64,000 nt of DNA, taken from assembly GCA_026214975.1 (NCBI GenBank), contig JAOBSW010000259.1, forward strand, positions 1-64,000, written 5' to 3'. The notes beneath the pieces are model-generated. The model ran no database searches. It saw only the letters and a list, made by a program, of their open reading frames with translations, and had not been told where the DNA came from. Positions 23,490 through 33,684 of this stretch are shown here, in pieces (the stretch's first letter is position 1; every line of letters starts with the position of its first letter). Made by a program: the position numbers and the translations under genes. The stretch is from Gentiana macrophylla. Taxonomy: Eukaryota > Streptophyta > Magnoliopsida > Gentianales > Gentianaceae.

Positions 23490-25240
23490 TAGAAAATTTT
23501 GTAGCTTTACTTTTCAATATTATAGTGAAAATTTGTACATGAGTTGGAGGAAATCATCTATAATCCAAATCAACTGTATGACATTTACTACATCAATTTA
23601 TCTCCAAAATAGGACTTAAACGGAATTAATTCACGATAAACTTTACATAAAAGTTCTTAATTCGATCGCTAGTTACGTATGAGTATTATCGTGGTTATGG
23701 GTATTTATATTTGATTTTATACCGAATTGTATTACTACATGTGTTATGATTCTTTGTAGGAATAATTGGTGGACTAATTTGAGCCAGAGAGGATTTTGGC
23801 CGAGACATGTAAACGACCAAGATTGAACCGAAGAAGAACTAAGTTGAGTTGATGGACAGTTCAAAGATCAGTCCAAGATGCCCAGACAAGTCCAGGATCA
23901 GTCCAGGACCAGTCCTGGACAAGCCCAGGCAGAGCACAGGACGCTGAACCGAGCATAGTGCTTGGTAAAGCGACCCAGGTGCCCAAGGAATGCTCAGGAT
24001 AAGCCAAGACACGTTCTAGACAAGCCCACAAGACATCCCAGCTTGCGGAACCGGGAGTTGTGCCCGGTAAAGAGACCCATGTGTCCTGGACATGCCCAGG
24101 ACAAGCCCGGGACGCGTCTACACATGTCCAGGGACAGCCCGGATGCTGAACCGAGAGACTAGGTCGGTTAAGCGAGCCGACTTAACCCCAAAACTTCCAG
24201 ATTTACCCTCTTAGGTCCTAGGTCAGTTAATCTAGTATAATATGATGTATTTTGGCATTCTATGTACGATTTTCAGAGCAAAAAACACTTTAGCAAGTTT
24301 ATCAGTAAAAGTCTTGTTTCTTCATTGTTTGAGAGTAGTTTGGCTTATGCATGTTCGTTTGATTGGTGATTTATCGCTAAGGAAGTAGCTAGAAGATTTG
24401 TTTCATGTTTTTAGGTAATCATATTGACTTTTTCTTCTATGTTTTACGAATTTGTGATGATTATCGTTGCTACAAACATGTTAGGTTAAATTACTTGTAG
24501 ATCGAATTGAATGATGTTAATTTGTACCTAATCGTAATTTATATTGATTCATACACGAGAAACGCCCGGTCTCAGGGAAAAGACTTTGTTTTGGAAGAGT
24601 ATCCAACAGTCTATATTGGGGAAAAGCCTTAACGATTTAGTTTCCCCGAACGAATTGTTTCGATTACTTCTATTGTTTCGTTTTAATTTACATGTTTAGA
24701 AATTGGCCACTTCTTTGCACGTTTTCGTAATTATTCTTGAAGGAACTAAGGTTGAAAAAGAGTAGTTGGACAAAAACAATTAGATCGTTATTAGTAACTA
24801 GCCCGTGCACAGTAGTTACGTAACGAGGTTTACGGTGTTTATCATCGGTATTTCTTAGTTCTTAATTCGTGTTTAGTTAATATTGTTCTACCCTTGCACA
24901 CGGTAGACGTTTAGCTATTCATAGGGTTCTAGAGTCCACGCACGATCTATGAACCATTTTAGAGGAATACACCTGTAATTTACTCAATTTTTTAAACTTT
25001 AATGATAAAAGTGTATGAATCATTATAGAAAACGATTAAGGAATAATTAACTAGTTCGGTTCGATTTACATTCTTAAATGTGGGTAAAACTTGTCTTAAA
25101 TTGATAATCCTTAATCTTTACATTATTTTTCGCGTTTATTTTGGTCAAAGACCACCAAGCTTTGTAGTCTTGAATTTTTGTAATTAAGTCTACATAATTA
25201 TCGAACAATTCCATATGGAATCGACCTTGCTCACGAATTG
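23490..25240 (+). repeat. Probable LTR or leader of an unassigned gypsy-type element
   Basis: The block holds no gene. It carries three roughly 105-bp tandem units (23870-24175) followed by AT-rich sequence. It ends in a CATATGGAATCGACC-type stretch (25211-25240) similar in style to the end of many gypsy LTRs. No partner LTR or target duplication was found. The call is from overall style only. Confidence 0.35.
23870..24175 (+). repeat. Three degenerate ~105-bp tandem repeats
   Basis: Each unit has a run of GTCCAGGAC/CAAGCCCAGG elements and a conserved block. The blocks read GCTGAACCGAG...GGTAAAGCGACCC, then GCGGAACCGGG...GGTAAAGAGACCC, and the third starts GCTGAACCGAG. Units begin near 23870, 23976 and 24082. 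They are more GC-rich than the flanks. Confidence 0.75.
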
Positions 25241-25356
25241 AGCTTCACTAGCCAGCGGACTGGAGAGAGCGATGTTCATGAACCAGGTGAGTAAGGATGC
25301 TGCTCCGTGGACCGCTCGTCGGGCCTGATAGGTGGTGGTATCACACCCTTCTCAAA

Positions 25357-25392
25357 GAAACCGTACGTGAGACTCTCGCCTCATACGGCTCC
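25357..25392 (-). ncRNA. Group II intron domain V (fragment)
   Basis: The minus strand reads a 34-35 nt hairpin. Its lower stem is GAGCCGTAT paired with GTACGGTTT, including the AGC triad position. It then has a two-base AC bulge, an upper stem GAGGC/GTCTC and a GAGA (GNRA) loop. This is the textbook catalytic domain V. The downstream minus-strand sequence (25356-25240) would hold domain VI and the next exon; I could not name the exon. Likely from a mitochondrial intron. Confidence 0.8.
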
Positions 25393-25489
25393 GTCCCGGA
25401 ATAAGGACCTCTCCTTTCCTTTGACCAACGGGTCCTCAAACAAACTGTCCTCCCACGCTTGCCTCGGTAAGCGGTTTTTCATTCATTCA

Positions 25490-25690
25490 TTGTCTCGTAG
25501 AATACTGCATATTTGATTCTATCCATAAATCTATTTTCTTCCCTATGAGTTCTAGTCTCAATAAGAATGCTAGTTCTTACTGTTCATATATTATGATATG
25601 AATATACCACATCAATTCGTTATGTATGTATGATGAGATTCCATTGATACAGAGCCAAGTCCAATAGACTTATTGGAGGGTCCCATTGGC
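25490..25690 (-). pseudogene. rpl23: Plastid rpl23 start and rpl23-trnI spacer
   Basis: On the minus strand the first bases of plastid rpl23 are recognisable (ATGGATAGAATCAAATATGC, about 25529-25510). They are cut off after the first codons at about 25500, where other sequence takes over. Its 5' side (25530-25690) is the usual plastid spacer leading to trnI-CAU. Only the first few codons remain, so it is non-functional. Confidence 0.75.
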
Positions 25691-25691
25691 G

Positions 25692-25715
25692 TGCATCCAG
25701 TAGGAATTGAACCTA

Positions 25716-25749
<34 letters not shown>

Positions 25750-25765
25750 ATTCAGCCATGGATGC
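25692..25765 (-). tRNA. trnI-CAU: Plastid-type tRNA-Ile (CAU)
   Basis: The minus-strand sequence folds as a full tRNA: acceptor GCATCCA paired with TGGATGC, anticodon loop CTCATAA, T arm with TTCAATT. It matches the plastid trnI-CAU gene as I know it. The CAU anticodon is modified to lysidine in organelles. Intact by eye, but being in nuclear or transferred DNA it is presumably not functional. Confidence 0.85.
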
Positions 25766-26250
25766 TTAGCGGGGATCCTCGTACATGGTGAATAACCAAA
25801 TTCCAATTGAAATGAAATCTTTAATTACGTATAGAAACAAAAAGAACCACTTCTATTCTCGGAGCTGAGGCTGCTAAAGAAGAATGGCTTTCCCCTGGCA
25901 AGGAAGACTCTTTATGCAATCTCGAGGCCTTCTACAGGTCTTTCACCAGCAAGATCTAGGATTGATCCTGCGGCTGGTCTTACTAGATCTCTTTACCAGG
26001 TGGAGGTTTGAGTTCATGTTGGAGCAATCTCCGGGCCCCTAATGTGCTACTACCGCGCTATACTGCACCAACGCTTACTATGCACTCTAGCCTTAGCAGC
26101 AGCAGAGCTAGCCGGGCAAGAGCGAACAAAGTTCACCTATACGAGAGTGAGGAATCAAAACCAATTCCCACTTTTGATGTCCCACGATTACGCTAGTTTA
26201 GAAAGTCATCGAAGGACAGGGTCGCTAGGTAAAAGCGAGAACTCCAAATT
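25766..26250. other. Organelle-like sequence, no gene recognised
   Basis: Moderately GC-rich sequence between the two tRNA genes with only overlapping frames of 60-75 codons. It continues the organelle-derived block; nothing specific supported. Confidence 0.4.
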
Positions 26251-26323
26251 CTCCCCAAGTAGGATTTGAACCACGACACGGTCGATTAACGACCGACCGC
26301 TCTACCATCGAGCTCATCGAGGA
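26251..26323 (-). pseudogene. trnN-GUU: Degraded plastid-type tRNA-Asn (GUU)
   Basis: The minus strand reads TCCTC...GAGCTC...TGGTAGAGCGGTCGG...GTTAA...CCTACTTGGGGAG, closely matching plastid trnN-GUU. This tRNA is commonly carried as a plastid import in plant mitochondria. Changes in the D arm, anticodon stem and T loop (TTCAAAT) disturb the fold, so it is called a pseudo-tRNA. Confidence 0.7.
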
Positions 26324-26412
26324 AGAACTCCCTTAAGGAAGCCAACTCGTTCTTTGGACTAACCTATGACCAAATGAGTTCGCACTCTTTTTCACATACA
26401 CCGGGAGAAAAG

Positions 26413-27172
26413 GTTACGATAGCAAGCCCTCCCGGCCGGAGAGCCTCCAGGACAAGTAGGCGGCGATCTCCACTCGAAATGAATATTGATCTCCGCGCCC
26501 CGCCAGTTCACTAAGTAGACTCACTCGCCGAGGGCAACAAAGGTGGAACTCTTCCTCGCCAGGCTTCTCATCCGTCAAGTTCCGCACATATAATAAAAAG
26601 AAAAGGGACAAGGGTCTCTTGTCGAATCCCAGCGTCGGGCGAAATGGCCTAGTGGGCTTTCCATTGACGAGTACTGGAAGAGAGCGTAACGCACCATCTT
26701 CATAATCAAAGACACAAACCGTGGCGGAAAAGACATAGCATGCATGATGACGAGAGATAATCCCACTCCACCTGTCAAAAGCCTTGGCCATATCCAACTT
26801 AAGCGCCACGTGGCGATCACAACCTCTAAACCTCGCTTGAAGAGAGTGGAAGGCCTCAAGGTTGTTATAGCATTATCTCGTAATAAGACGACCCGATACT
26901 AACGCGCTTTGATTCCCCTTCATAATAGGCACAATATCTATTTTTTCTTTATTATCTATGTAGGTACTAGATACTCTACATTGGAAGAGGTGTACACCCA
27001 TCGGTGTCAGCGGCGGATTCGGATCTTGACTGCCGCGTCTTTGGGCTTTCGGAGAGCTCTTTCTATTTCTGCTACCTGGCATGGCATTTGGGTTGTCTCC
27101 TTCCCGAAAGACTCGAGCCCGTGCCCCTCGCTTCGCGCCTCTATCAGCGGCGGCGACCCTCACGGTTATCAT
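26413..27172 (-). pseudogene. LINE reverse transcriptase fragment, copy A
   Basis: Minus-strand frames read IMKGNQSALVSGRLI (about 26940-26890), then ALKLDMAKAFDR (about 26809-26770). After a shift they give [15 protein letters not shown]. These are the RT blocks before and around the first catalytic aspartate of plant L1-type LINEs (LDMAKAFDRVEW). At least three frameshifts are present. The upstream part (27172-26950) is not recognisably LINE. No endonuclease was seen. Confidence 0.8.
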
Positions 27173-27334
27173 CTACATAACCGCAAATGCTCCTTAATCC
27201 GCAAAAAAATGTTCTCAGGATCGATATATGATGCTAAACCGAGACCGAGATAGAGAGGGCTGCCCCTTTGTTTGTTGTCTCTTCGAGACAAATCATATGA
27301 ATGGTGTTAATTCCCATGTTCTTTCTAGTCTCGT

Positions 27335-27590
27335 TTGGTTCCGCACATATAATAAAAAGAAAAGGGGACAAGGGGTCTCCTTGTCGAATCCCCCGCGTCG
27401 GCCGAAATGGCCTAGTGGGCTTTCCATTGACGAGTACTGGAAAGAGGCGAGCGCACCATCTTCATAATCAAAGACACAAACCGTGGCGGAAAAGACATAG
27501 CATGCATGACCGCCGAGAGATAATCCCACTCCACCCTGTCAAAAGCCTTGGCCATATCCAACTTAAGCGCCACGTGACGATCACAACCCT
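27335..27590 (-). pseudogene. LINE reverse transcriptase fragment, copy B
   Basis: This 255-bp segment is nearly identical to 26575-26830 of copy A, in the same orientation, with small indels (for example GGGG against GGG). It includes LDMAKAFD on the minus strand. Divergence starts just before the Athila insertion at 27611. It is either a local duplication or a second insertion of the same LINE family. Confidence 0.8.
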
Positions 27591-27605
27591 CTTAAGAGCG
27601 GAGCC

Positions 27606-27610
27606 ACTCT
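27606..27610. repeat. Left target-site duplication ACTCT of Athila element
   Basis: ACTCT precedes the TGTTAAGG start of the left LTR and recurs at 41257-41261 right after the CCACCACA end of the right LTR. Confidence 0.95.
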
Positions 27611-28973
27611 TGTTAAGGGTGAATTTACACGTTTGATAAGTATATATTTTATGTCAATTTCCCCCAATTCTGGATAATTTGCATAGAAAATGAGCGTTTA
27701 AATGGATTTATTGAGCAAGTAAGGTTTTAATGAGTTATTCGCAAAATTGGTTTATTTTGGTGTTTTAATCTTGATTTTATGATTATCTGGATGATATTAC
27801 ATTTTTGCGATGTTTTTATGTGCTATAGGTACATGTTTGAGTTCAAAAGATGATCAAAAGTTGATAAAGCTCGAGCTAATTGATGATGAAGAGATAAAGA
27901 TGGAAAAGATTGAAGATAAAGTTGAAGAAACCCAAATTTGATCACTGGTGAGCGGCGTCAGATCGGCGTCCGGATGGATGAGCGTTTAAAGCAAAGGGAC
28001 GGGCGTCCAGGAGGAAATTTTACATTCAGGAAGTTTGGACGCTGTTTGGACGCTGGGCTGGACGGGCGTTTGAAGAAAGCTCAGCCCGATTCGAAGTTCA
28101 TTGTAGAGCGGACGAGCGTCCAGGAAGACCAGACGGGCGTCCGACCGCCGACTGAAGCACAACCGACTTAGTTTTGACCTAGCCGCCTTAGTTTATCTAT
28201 ATATAGCAGCTTGTATTAAACCCTAAAAACAACATCAGACGACCTACAGTCGACTTTCATAAATAAACAAGCAGCAGTTTGTCTTCCTCTTTGGTTTCGA
28301 ATGCAATCAAAACAATCTTTCGATTTCAAGGTTAATATGAGTAGCTAAACTCTTGGGTTGGACGAACGGGTGAAGCAATTCAAGAGGCGTTCTGGTTTTT
28401 TCTTATTTTTCTGCGTTTTATTTCAACAAAGGTTAGATTTATATTGCGTTTATTTTGTGCTTGATATCGATAGATAAAGCCTGTGATGTTCGTTTGATGA
28501 TAGTTGAATGATACCTAGATCACCGCAATAGTAATCAGATTAATCAATTTGTCTGGAAACGAAAGTTATCAAATTGTTAACCTAGATAATAGGTTCGAAA
28601 GAATTTATGCCTATCGTGCTTGAAGAATCAATCTTTGATAAAAGTTGATAAACAAATTATCTAAGATATTAGTAATTTGCGTTAGTATAGGTTAATCTTG
28701 GCCTTAGTTGATTTGCATGCGTAGGAAATTAGAAGCCTTTGTGGTTATCTTGAATTGTGGATCCTTGTTCGTCGCGCTTTTCTCCCATTATTTGATAAAC
28801 CTAAAATTATTAGTTTTGTGACACTTTTAGCCTAAACTTAAAAACACATTCAACCTCACGCGTCCTCGTGGGATCGACCCGGCATAACCGCTTTACTACA
28901 AGCTTTGCACTTGGAGGCGACTAACCGGATTTTTATTACTTGTCTTTTGTTTCGTTTACAAAAATCCACCACA
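27611..28973 (+). repeat. 5' LTR of Athila element
   Basis: Starts TGTTAAGGGT, ends CCACCACA; 1363 bp. A TATA box (CTATATATAGCAGC, about 28196-28209) lies downstream of a motif-rich zone (27960-28142) with repeated GACGGGCGTCC-type elements. It matches the 3' LTR almost base for base in its first 330 bases and most of its last 800. Confidence 0.95.
27940..28142 (+). promoter_or_regulatory. Clustered GGACG-N2-CGTCC motifs in LTR U3
   Basis: Six to seven copies or near-copies lie at 27998-28008 (GACGGGCGTCC), 28037-28055 (two half sites GGACGCTG), 28060-28070, 28110-28121 and 28131-28142. They sit 60-260 bp upstream of the TATA box, where enhancers are expected. A binding role is inference. 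Confidence 0.6.
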
Positions 28974-29380
28974 AGTTTTTGGCGCCGTTGCCGGGAACTT
29001 GGCACGGTTTTATGTGTTCTTAGCATAAGATTTAGGTAGATCATTATTTCTTTGTTTTTAGTTAGGGTTTAAGGTTCTCCTTAGTAGCCTCTTTCGCAAT
29101 TTCGCTTCGTTCTTGTTCTTCCGGTGCCAAGCAGCGCCTGGATCTTGGGACGCCCGTTCGCTGGAAATTTTCAATCCAATTTTATTTTTATTCACTCAAA
29201 CGAAGCGTCCATAATATTTGGACGCCCGTTCGTATTCGCTAAACCGGACGGCGTTTGTGTCACTAAACGCCCGTCCATACCAATACCCCACCTGGCGCCC
29301 GTCCATAACCTTGGACGCCCGTCTGTCTTCCTGACTCCTTTCCTCTCTTTCTCTTTCTCTCCTTAGTCTGACTTCGTTAT
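28974..29380 (+). promoter_or_regulatory. Primer-binding site and leader of Athila element
   Basis: The primer-binding site TGGCGCCGTTGCCGGGAAC begins at 28980, six bases after the LTR. This type is commonly used by Athila and Tat elements. The leader to the gag start carries five further copies of the GGACGCCCGTC motif (29148-29324), now in the opposite orientation to those in the LTR. Confidence 0.85.
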
Positions 29381-31230
29381 ATGCAAACACGAAGTAAACA
29401 AGGACAGTTAATTTTTGAGCCTGAGCTTGAACGAGACGTAGTTCGAGTAAACCGTAAACGAAAAGTTTCGAGCCCGTTCCGATTCCCGAAGAGGAAATCG
29501 AAGAGAGTTTGAGTGAAAACTCTTTCAAGATAATTTCTTATCCAACCTCTTCTTTGAGGAAGAAATTATCGTCTCAATGGTTTCAAGCCAACCGCACTGG
29601 CGCACTATGCCACTCCCGGTGATGTTAATATTCGTTCGGTTTGTAGTTATCCCTACCGATCTGACCCGTTTGAGATAAGACCACCCTCATCCGGATGGTG
29701 CAACATGCATCAACTTTCTATGGGTATCAACTGAGAACCCCTATACGCATCTTTATGTATTTACGGGTATATGCGATACTACTCGCATTAAGGATGTCGA
29801 TCAAGACATCATTAAGTGAAACTATTTCCATTCTCACTCCGTGGAGAAGCAATGGAATGGTTTAAATCTCTTCCTTCCGAATCTATCCAAACTTGGGCCC
29901 ACTCGAAAGTCAATTTTTGGCCCAATATTTTCCTCCGTCTAAGACACTGACTCAATGTCTTAACGAGATCTCAAATTTTCATCAACTGAGTGATGAATCT
30001 TTCTATGAAGCATGGAAGCGTTTCAAAATTTTGTTGAACAAGTGCCCCCATCATGGAATGGATTTGCGAGAGGAAGGTCCATACTTTCTTGATGGTCTCA
30101 ATGAGTCCACTAAAAGGATGGTCAACTCCTCATCTGGAGGAGTCTTCTTGAAGAAAACCTCACAGCAAGGGTGGGAGTTATTTGAAGATATATCTAGGTA
30201 CAACTATGCACTACGTATCGCCGCCAACGCTCCTGCCGCACCTAAAATCGAAGAAGTCAACAACCGAGAATCATGGTCAAATGATTGCACCTGCGCAGCT
30301 CAACTTTCGCTTTGACCATGACTAAAAATCAAAATCAGCCCTCTCTCCAACAGAATGCACAAGTATTCTCGTGTGATAATTGTTATCGATTGGTCACATC
30401 GGTGACCATTGTCAATACACTCCTACCCCGGCTTTCAAGCCAATCTTTGCCCAACAAACGAGGCGGTATGATTCGTGAATCGCTATACTGTGGGCTTAGA
30501 GGTCACATTTACGCAACATGCCCCTTGAATGGTGGACATGAGAGAAACAATTCTTCCGCCGGCAAAACCGAGAGATTTTCAAACCGAATAACTCTCAAGG
30601 TCGAACTACAACTAGAATAGAAATTATGCTCGAGAATCAAGGTTATGACCAAAACCGCACTCAAAATTCGGGACAGAATACCTCTCGCAATGCCTACTAC
30701 CAGAACCCCAACTCGAGTCAAAGTTCAAATTCTCAACCAAAAACAAATCCAACCTGGCCCACTAATCAAAACTCACAGCAAAACCGCCCTAATCAGGACT
30801 CCTCAACTTATGGTACTTCGCCTTCTACAACAAGCAGAGTATGAAGAGCAACAGAGGACGATGAAGAACTTAGAAAGACAGTTAGGACAGCTAGCTGAAC
30901 AATTAGCTGCCAGACCTCAAGGTCAGCTACCTAGTTTTACAAAAAAAAAACCCTAAAAGTGATCATGCAGCCCAAGCTGAGGCAAGAACAAACCACTGTG
31001 CCGAGCTCGCACCCATTACCCCCTATGGACAAGAGGAGTCAAATGCTATGAATCTGAGGTCCGGTACACAATTGCAACAACACCTGGTTTCTGAGAAGTA
31101 ACTGTGGAAGCGAGTAAACCCTCCTACCCCTGATTCGGTAGGAGGGGAAGAATCGCAGTTCCCTGACCTGGATAAAGAGAAAGATGAAAATGAGATTGAA
31201 GCAGGAAAGAGATCTCAGGTGATTGAAAAC
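29381..31230 (+). pseudogene. Athila Gag
   Basis: Likely start ATG at 29381 (MQTRSKQGQLIFEPELE), a typical short basic N-terminus. The capsid domain (retrotransposon gag) is readable at 29893-30240. It shows QYFPPSKT, ESFYEAWKRFK, CPHHGMDL and a FLDGLNEST segment. A CX2CX4HX4C zinc knuckle (CDNCY...GHIGDHC) is present near 30378-30412 after one missing base. A Q/N-rich region follows (30626-30950). At least four frame breaks (near 29475, between 29530 and 29890, near 30390, and about 30290) prevent a single product. Confidence 0.8.
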
Positions 31231-32362
31231 CAAGATGATGAACCGGAGAAAATCACTCAAGGCGGAGGATCCCCTGACGAGTAAAAAGACAGTAAAAGAT
31301 GGTGAGGTGGAAGGATCTTGAGGACAAAGCTATAAGAGCTTCCTCGCCCAAGAAAGTATTCTCCAAAGAGGAGGCCGAATGAGCTCCCATTTCCGCCAAG
31401 AAAGCAAAACATTTCCTTATCTGAAGACAAAAAGTACGAGAAGGTACTCAACCTATTAAGAAACACCCAAGTAAATTTGCCTTTATCCGAGGTATTGGTT
31501 GAAATGCCTAAATACGCCAAGTTTGTGAAGGATGTTGTTTCTTGAAGAAGAAGTTGGGTGAAATGGAGAAAAATTGGGAGAGGAATGCTCCGCTATTATT
31601 GCCGACGGAGGAATTCTGAAAAGCGCGGCGATCCCGGAAAATTTGTCTTAACTCACGAAAATCAAGGATTTAAGCTTTCCGAATTCTCTGTGTGATTTAG
31701 AGCATCCATCGTTTGATGTCTCTTTGTCATGCAAGAGACTACACCTTGACCATCTATTGGAGCCTACCCCATAAGTATCCAACTTGAGATAGATCTTTCA
31801 AGAGAGCCGAAGGAGTGCTTAGAGACCTTACGGTCCAAGTAGACAAATTTACATTTCACGTGGATTGGTATGTCTTAGACACTAAAGAAGAAGATACCCC
31901 TCCTCCTCCGGGACGACCTTTCCTATCTACTGCTAGAGCCACTATAGATTGTGATGCAGGATTTGTCACCTTACGTGTTGGAGACGAGGAAGTACGCTAC
32001 AGTGTAGTTAAAGCTCTCAGAGCACCTTCTGAAAATCCCTCAGGTTTTGTGATTGAGACGTCAGACGATTTCACAGACTACACTGGACGAGCTAGAGGTC
32101 GCTTATGGAGAAGAGCTTGTTGAAGAGGACACGATTGCTCTGCTTGAAAGAACTCTTTCCCCCTCGAGGAAGAAGTCGATTTGCTTGAGGCAAGAGTTTT
32201 GACCCTATCGGTGAGGAAGATCTAAAACGAGGAGAAGCCAAAACCGGTTTAGAGGAACCTCCCGAGGACCTAGTTCTAAAACCTCTACCTCAAAGATCTC
32301 AAGTATATCTTCTTGAGAGAAGGTAAGCACTTACTCTCGATTATCTCTCTACACCGCTTGTC
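31231..32362 (+). pseudogene. Athila protease region
   Basis: The frame at 31815-32060 reads VDKFTFHVDWYVLDT, PGRPFLSTARATID and LRVGDEEVRYS. It matches the C-terminal half of the aspartic protease of Athila elements. The D-S/T-G active-site portion should be around 31700-31760 but lies in a frame-broken stretch and could not be read with confidence. Confidence 0.7.
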
Positions 32363-33684
32363 GTGCCAGACGAAGAAGCTGAGTTAATTGACGTTCTAAA
32401 GAAAAACGCGAAAGCCTTTGGTTGGCAGGTAGGTGATATAAGAGGAATATCTCCAGACGTCTGTATGCATAAGATTAGAACCGAAGAAGGTGCAAAGAGT
32501 GTAAGACAACCGCAGAGACGTTTAAACCCACACATGCAGGAGGTGGTGAAGAAAGAGATCATTAAGCTGTTGGATATGGGGATCATTTATGCGATAGCTG
32601 ATAGCGATTGGGTGTCCCCCACTCAGGTAGTACCTAAAAAGGGAGGTATTACCATTGAAAAGAATGACAAAGGTGAAGAGGTAGCTGTCAGATTAGTCAC
32701 TGGGTACAGAGTCTGTATAGACTATAGGAAGCTGAACGAGGTGACCTTAAAAGACCATTTCCCTCTCCCCTTCATAGACCAAATGTTGGAACGTTTGACG
32801 GGGCATGCTTTCATTGTTTTCGGACGGTTATTGAGTTATTTCCAAATCCCTATTATTGTAGATCAAGAGAAAACAACCTTCACCGCCCCTATGGTACTTT
32901 CGCTTATAGGCGAATGCCCTTTGGACTTTGTAATGCACCAGCTACATTTCAGAGATGTATGTTGGCTATCTTTGATGGACTTATAGAGAAATGCATGGAG
33001 GTATTCATGGACGACTTCTCGGTGTTTGGCACATCGTTCACGGACTGTCTTGAAAATCTAGACAAAGCACTGCAAAGGTGTGTGGAGAAGAACTTGATTC
33101 TCAATTGGGAGAAGTGCCATCTTATGGTGACCGAAGGGATTGTTTTAGGTCACAAGATCTCCGCTAAAGGCATAGAGGTTGATAAAGCTAAGGTAGAAAC
33201 TATTGAGAAGATGAATTACCCCAGAAACACGAAGGAAGTAAGAAGTTTCCTTGGTCATGTGGGTTTCTACAGGAGATTTATAAAAGATTTTTCAAAAATA
33301 TCGAAACCTTTATCAACTTTACTGAAAGATGACGTCACTTTCAATTTCGATAATGACTGTCAAGTTGCCTTCAAAGAGCTTAAACAGCGTTTGACCTCTG
33401 CCCCTATCCTGATCTCTCCGGATTGGAACATTCCATTCGAACTGATGTGTGATGCCTCCAACTACGCTGTGGGTCTTTGTATTAGGACAAAGGATTAATG
33501 GTAAATTCCAACCTATCTCGACTGTGAGTCATACCTTGAATCCAGCCCAAGCAAATTACACCACTACGGAAAAGGAGGCTGTTAGCAGTTGTGTTTTCCA
33601 TGGATAAGTTCGCACTATTTGCTTGGTGCCAAGGTGATTGTATGGGTGATCATGCGGCTCTGCGTTACTTGATGAACAAGAAGG
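32363..33684 (+). pseudogene. Athila reverse transcriptase and RNase H
   Basis: The frame at 32363-32986 carries the RT start (SDWVSPTQVVPKKGG, CIDYRKLNEVTLKDHFPLP). One shift near 32900 leads into MPFGLCNAPATFQRCM and the catalytic FMDDFSVFG box (33004-33030). NWEKCHLMV, LGHKIS and SFLGHVGFYRRFIKDFSK then follow in standard order. The RNase H start, with its DASNYAVG motif, is near 33451, with a break at about 33490. Both catalytic aspartates of the DD box are intact. Replication in the family occurs in cytoplasmic particles. Confidence 0.9.

Larger units (their letters stand above)
25241..27600. other. Organelle-derived block (NUMT/NUPT mosaic) with LINE fragments
   Basis: The block contains a group II intron domain V, a plastid rpl23-trnI spacer with trnI-CAU, a degraded plastid-type trnN-GUU and LINE RT pieces, at higher GC than its neighbours. 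Plant mitochondrial genomes carry plastid-derived tRNA genes and group II introns, so a mitochondrial segment moved to the nucleus is the simplest reading. Separate transfers, or the LINE pieces being purely nuclear, cannot be excluded. Confidence 0.65.

Noticed and set aside
23870..24175. Repeated units as a possible CRISPR array
   Set aside because: Units are long, degenerate and without unique spacers, and the genome is a plant nuclear genome.
26909..27253. 114-codon plus-strand frame in the organelle-like block
   Set aside because: It overlaps the minus-strand LINE RT reading, which has clear motifs; the plus frame has no family resemblance.
29196..29528. 110-codon minus-strand frame in the Athila leader
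   Set aside because: Antisense shadow of the leader and gag start; basic and low in complexity.
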